Shown one piece after another: positions 54,935-55,187 of a DNA stretch of 55,187 nt (the first letter of the stretch is position 1; the number at the start of each line of letters is the position of its first letter). The notes beneath the pieces are model-generated. The model was not told the origin of the DNA, did not search any database, and saw only the letters and a program-made list of their open reading frames with translations. The DNA is from Gammaproteobacteria bacterium. GTDB lineage: Bacteria > Pseudomonadota > Gammaproteobacteria > Steroidobacterales > Steroidobacteraceae. Location: NCBI GenBank assembly GCA_003132025.1, contig PKWJ01000031.1, forward strand, positions 9,688-64,874, in the 5' to 3' direction. A program made the translations under genes and the position numbers.

Positions 54935-55187
54935 ATGCAACGCTTTTCCGCCCTGTCACTCCTCGGCCGCGCGCTCGGTGGCCACCGCGGCTGGACACCG
55001 CAGTGGCGAAGGGCGTCACCGCAACCCGCTTACGACGCGATCATCGTCGGCGGCGGCGGACACGGGCTGGGCGCGGCCTATTACCTGGCGCGCGACCACC
55101 GGCTGGGTAAGGTCGCGGTGCTGGAGAAAGGCTGGATAGGCGGCGGCAACACCGGCCGCAACACCACGATCGTGCGGTCGAATTATT
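54935..55187 (+). CDS. soxB: Sarcosine oxidase beta subunit, N-terminal part
   Basis: 84 residues before the window ends. [20 protein letters not shown], then [20 protein letters not shown] and [20 protein letters not shown] are close to heterotetrameric SoxB, which binds FAD/FMN and oxidises sarcosine to glycine, formaldehyde-level carbon going to folate. AGGA lies 6 bases before the ATG at 54935; ATG 54929 is an alternative. Further sox genes are expected beyond the edge and would complete betaine-to-glycine breakdown. Confidence 0.9.
   Translation, partial: MQRFSALSLLGRALGGHRGWTPQWRRASPQPAYDAIIVGGGGHGLGAAYYLARDHRLGKVAVLEKGWIGGGNTGRNTTIVRSNY

Overview
The window is high-GC DNA from a proteobacterium. 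Two TonB-dependent receptors, a PotABCD-type ABC transporter, Bet/Cho/Sox-type genes and a TtgR-free, TetR/BetI-rich regulatory layout fit a gammaproteobacterium (perhaps of the Steroidobacter/Nevskia sort), but the taxonomy is inference only. Genes are densely packed, often with ATGA overlaps, and no IS element, CRISPR array, tRNA or rRNA was recognised.

Bases 1-5900 are an accessory remnant. They hold the start of a GAF-EAL signalling protein, several small orphan genes, a minus-strand chain of translationally coupled phage/ICE-like genes (including an S24 LexA/UmuD-type peptidase and one gene with an apparent frameshift), a VirB2/TrbC pilin gene cut off in its first membrane region and joined to a phosphoribosyltransferase fragment, and an ssb gene. 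This looks like a decayed conjugative element.

Bases 5900-12500 are ordinary chromosomal genes: a pirin, a YqjI-like PadR regulator with a His-rich tail and a palindromic operator, an MFS transporter, a dienelactone hydrolase, L-serine dehydratase and a methyltransferase.

Bases 12500-55187 form a roughly 43 kb island for quaternary ammonium compounds. Several routes appear to converge on glycine betaine: choline (ChoX-ChoW/ChoV uptake, BetA, BetB), L-carnitine (carnitine dehydrogenase-thioesterase fusion, dehydrocarnitine cleavage enzyme, separate thioesterase), crotonobetaine or gamma-butyrobetaine through CoA esters (ADP-forming CoA ligase, CaiD-like hydratase, CaiA-like dehydrogenase), and probably 2-trimethylaminoethylphosphonate (a TmpA-like 2OG oxygenase coupled to a TmpB-like HD diiron oxygenase). 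Glycine betaine or a related amine could then be demethylated by the Rieske oxygenase, and sarcosine by SoxB, whose gene starts at the right edge; serine dehydratase could feed the resulting glycine/serine to pyruvate. A second operon (class III aminotransferase, two PYROXD2-like flavoproteins, GcvT-like protein, PotA-like ATPase) sits divergently from the Rieske gene and has no obvious textbook substrate.

The most striking feature is regulation. The island encodes three BetI-type TetR regulators that share a W-x2-F-W-G motif. One stands alone. One is fused to an apparently intact betaine-aldehyde dehydrogenase (BetI-BetB). One is fused to a degenerate paralogue of the neighbouring Rieske oxygenase that has lost one cluster ligand and the mononuclear-iron histidines, suggesting a dead enzyme reused as a sensor. 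AT-rich repeats in the divergent intergenic regions are candidate operators.
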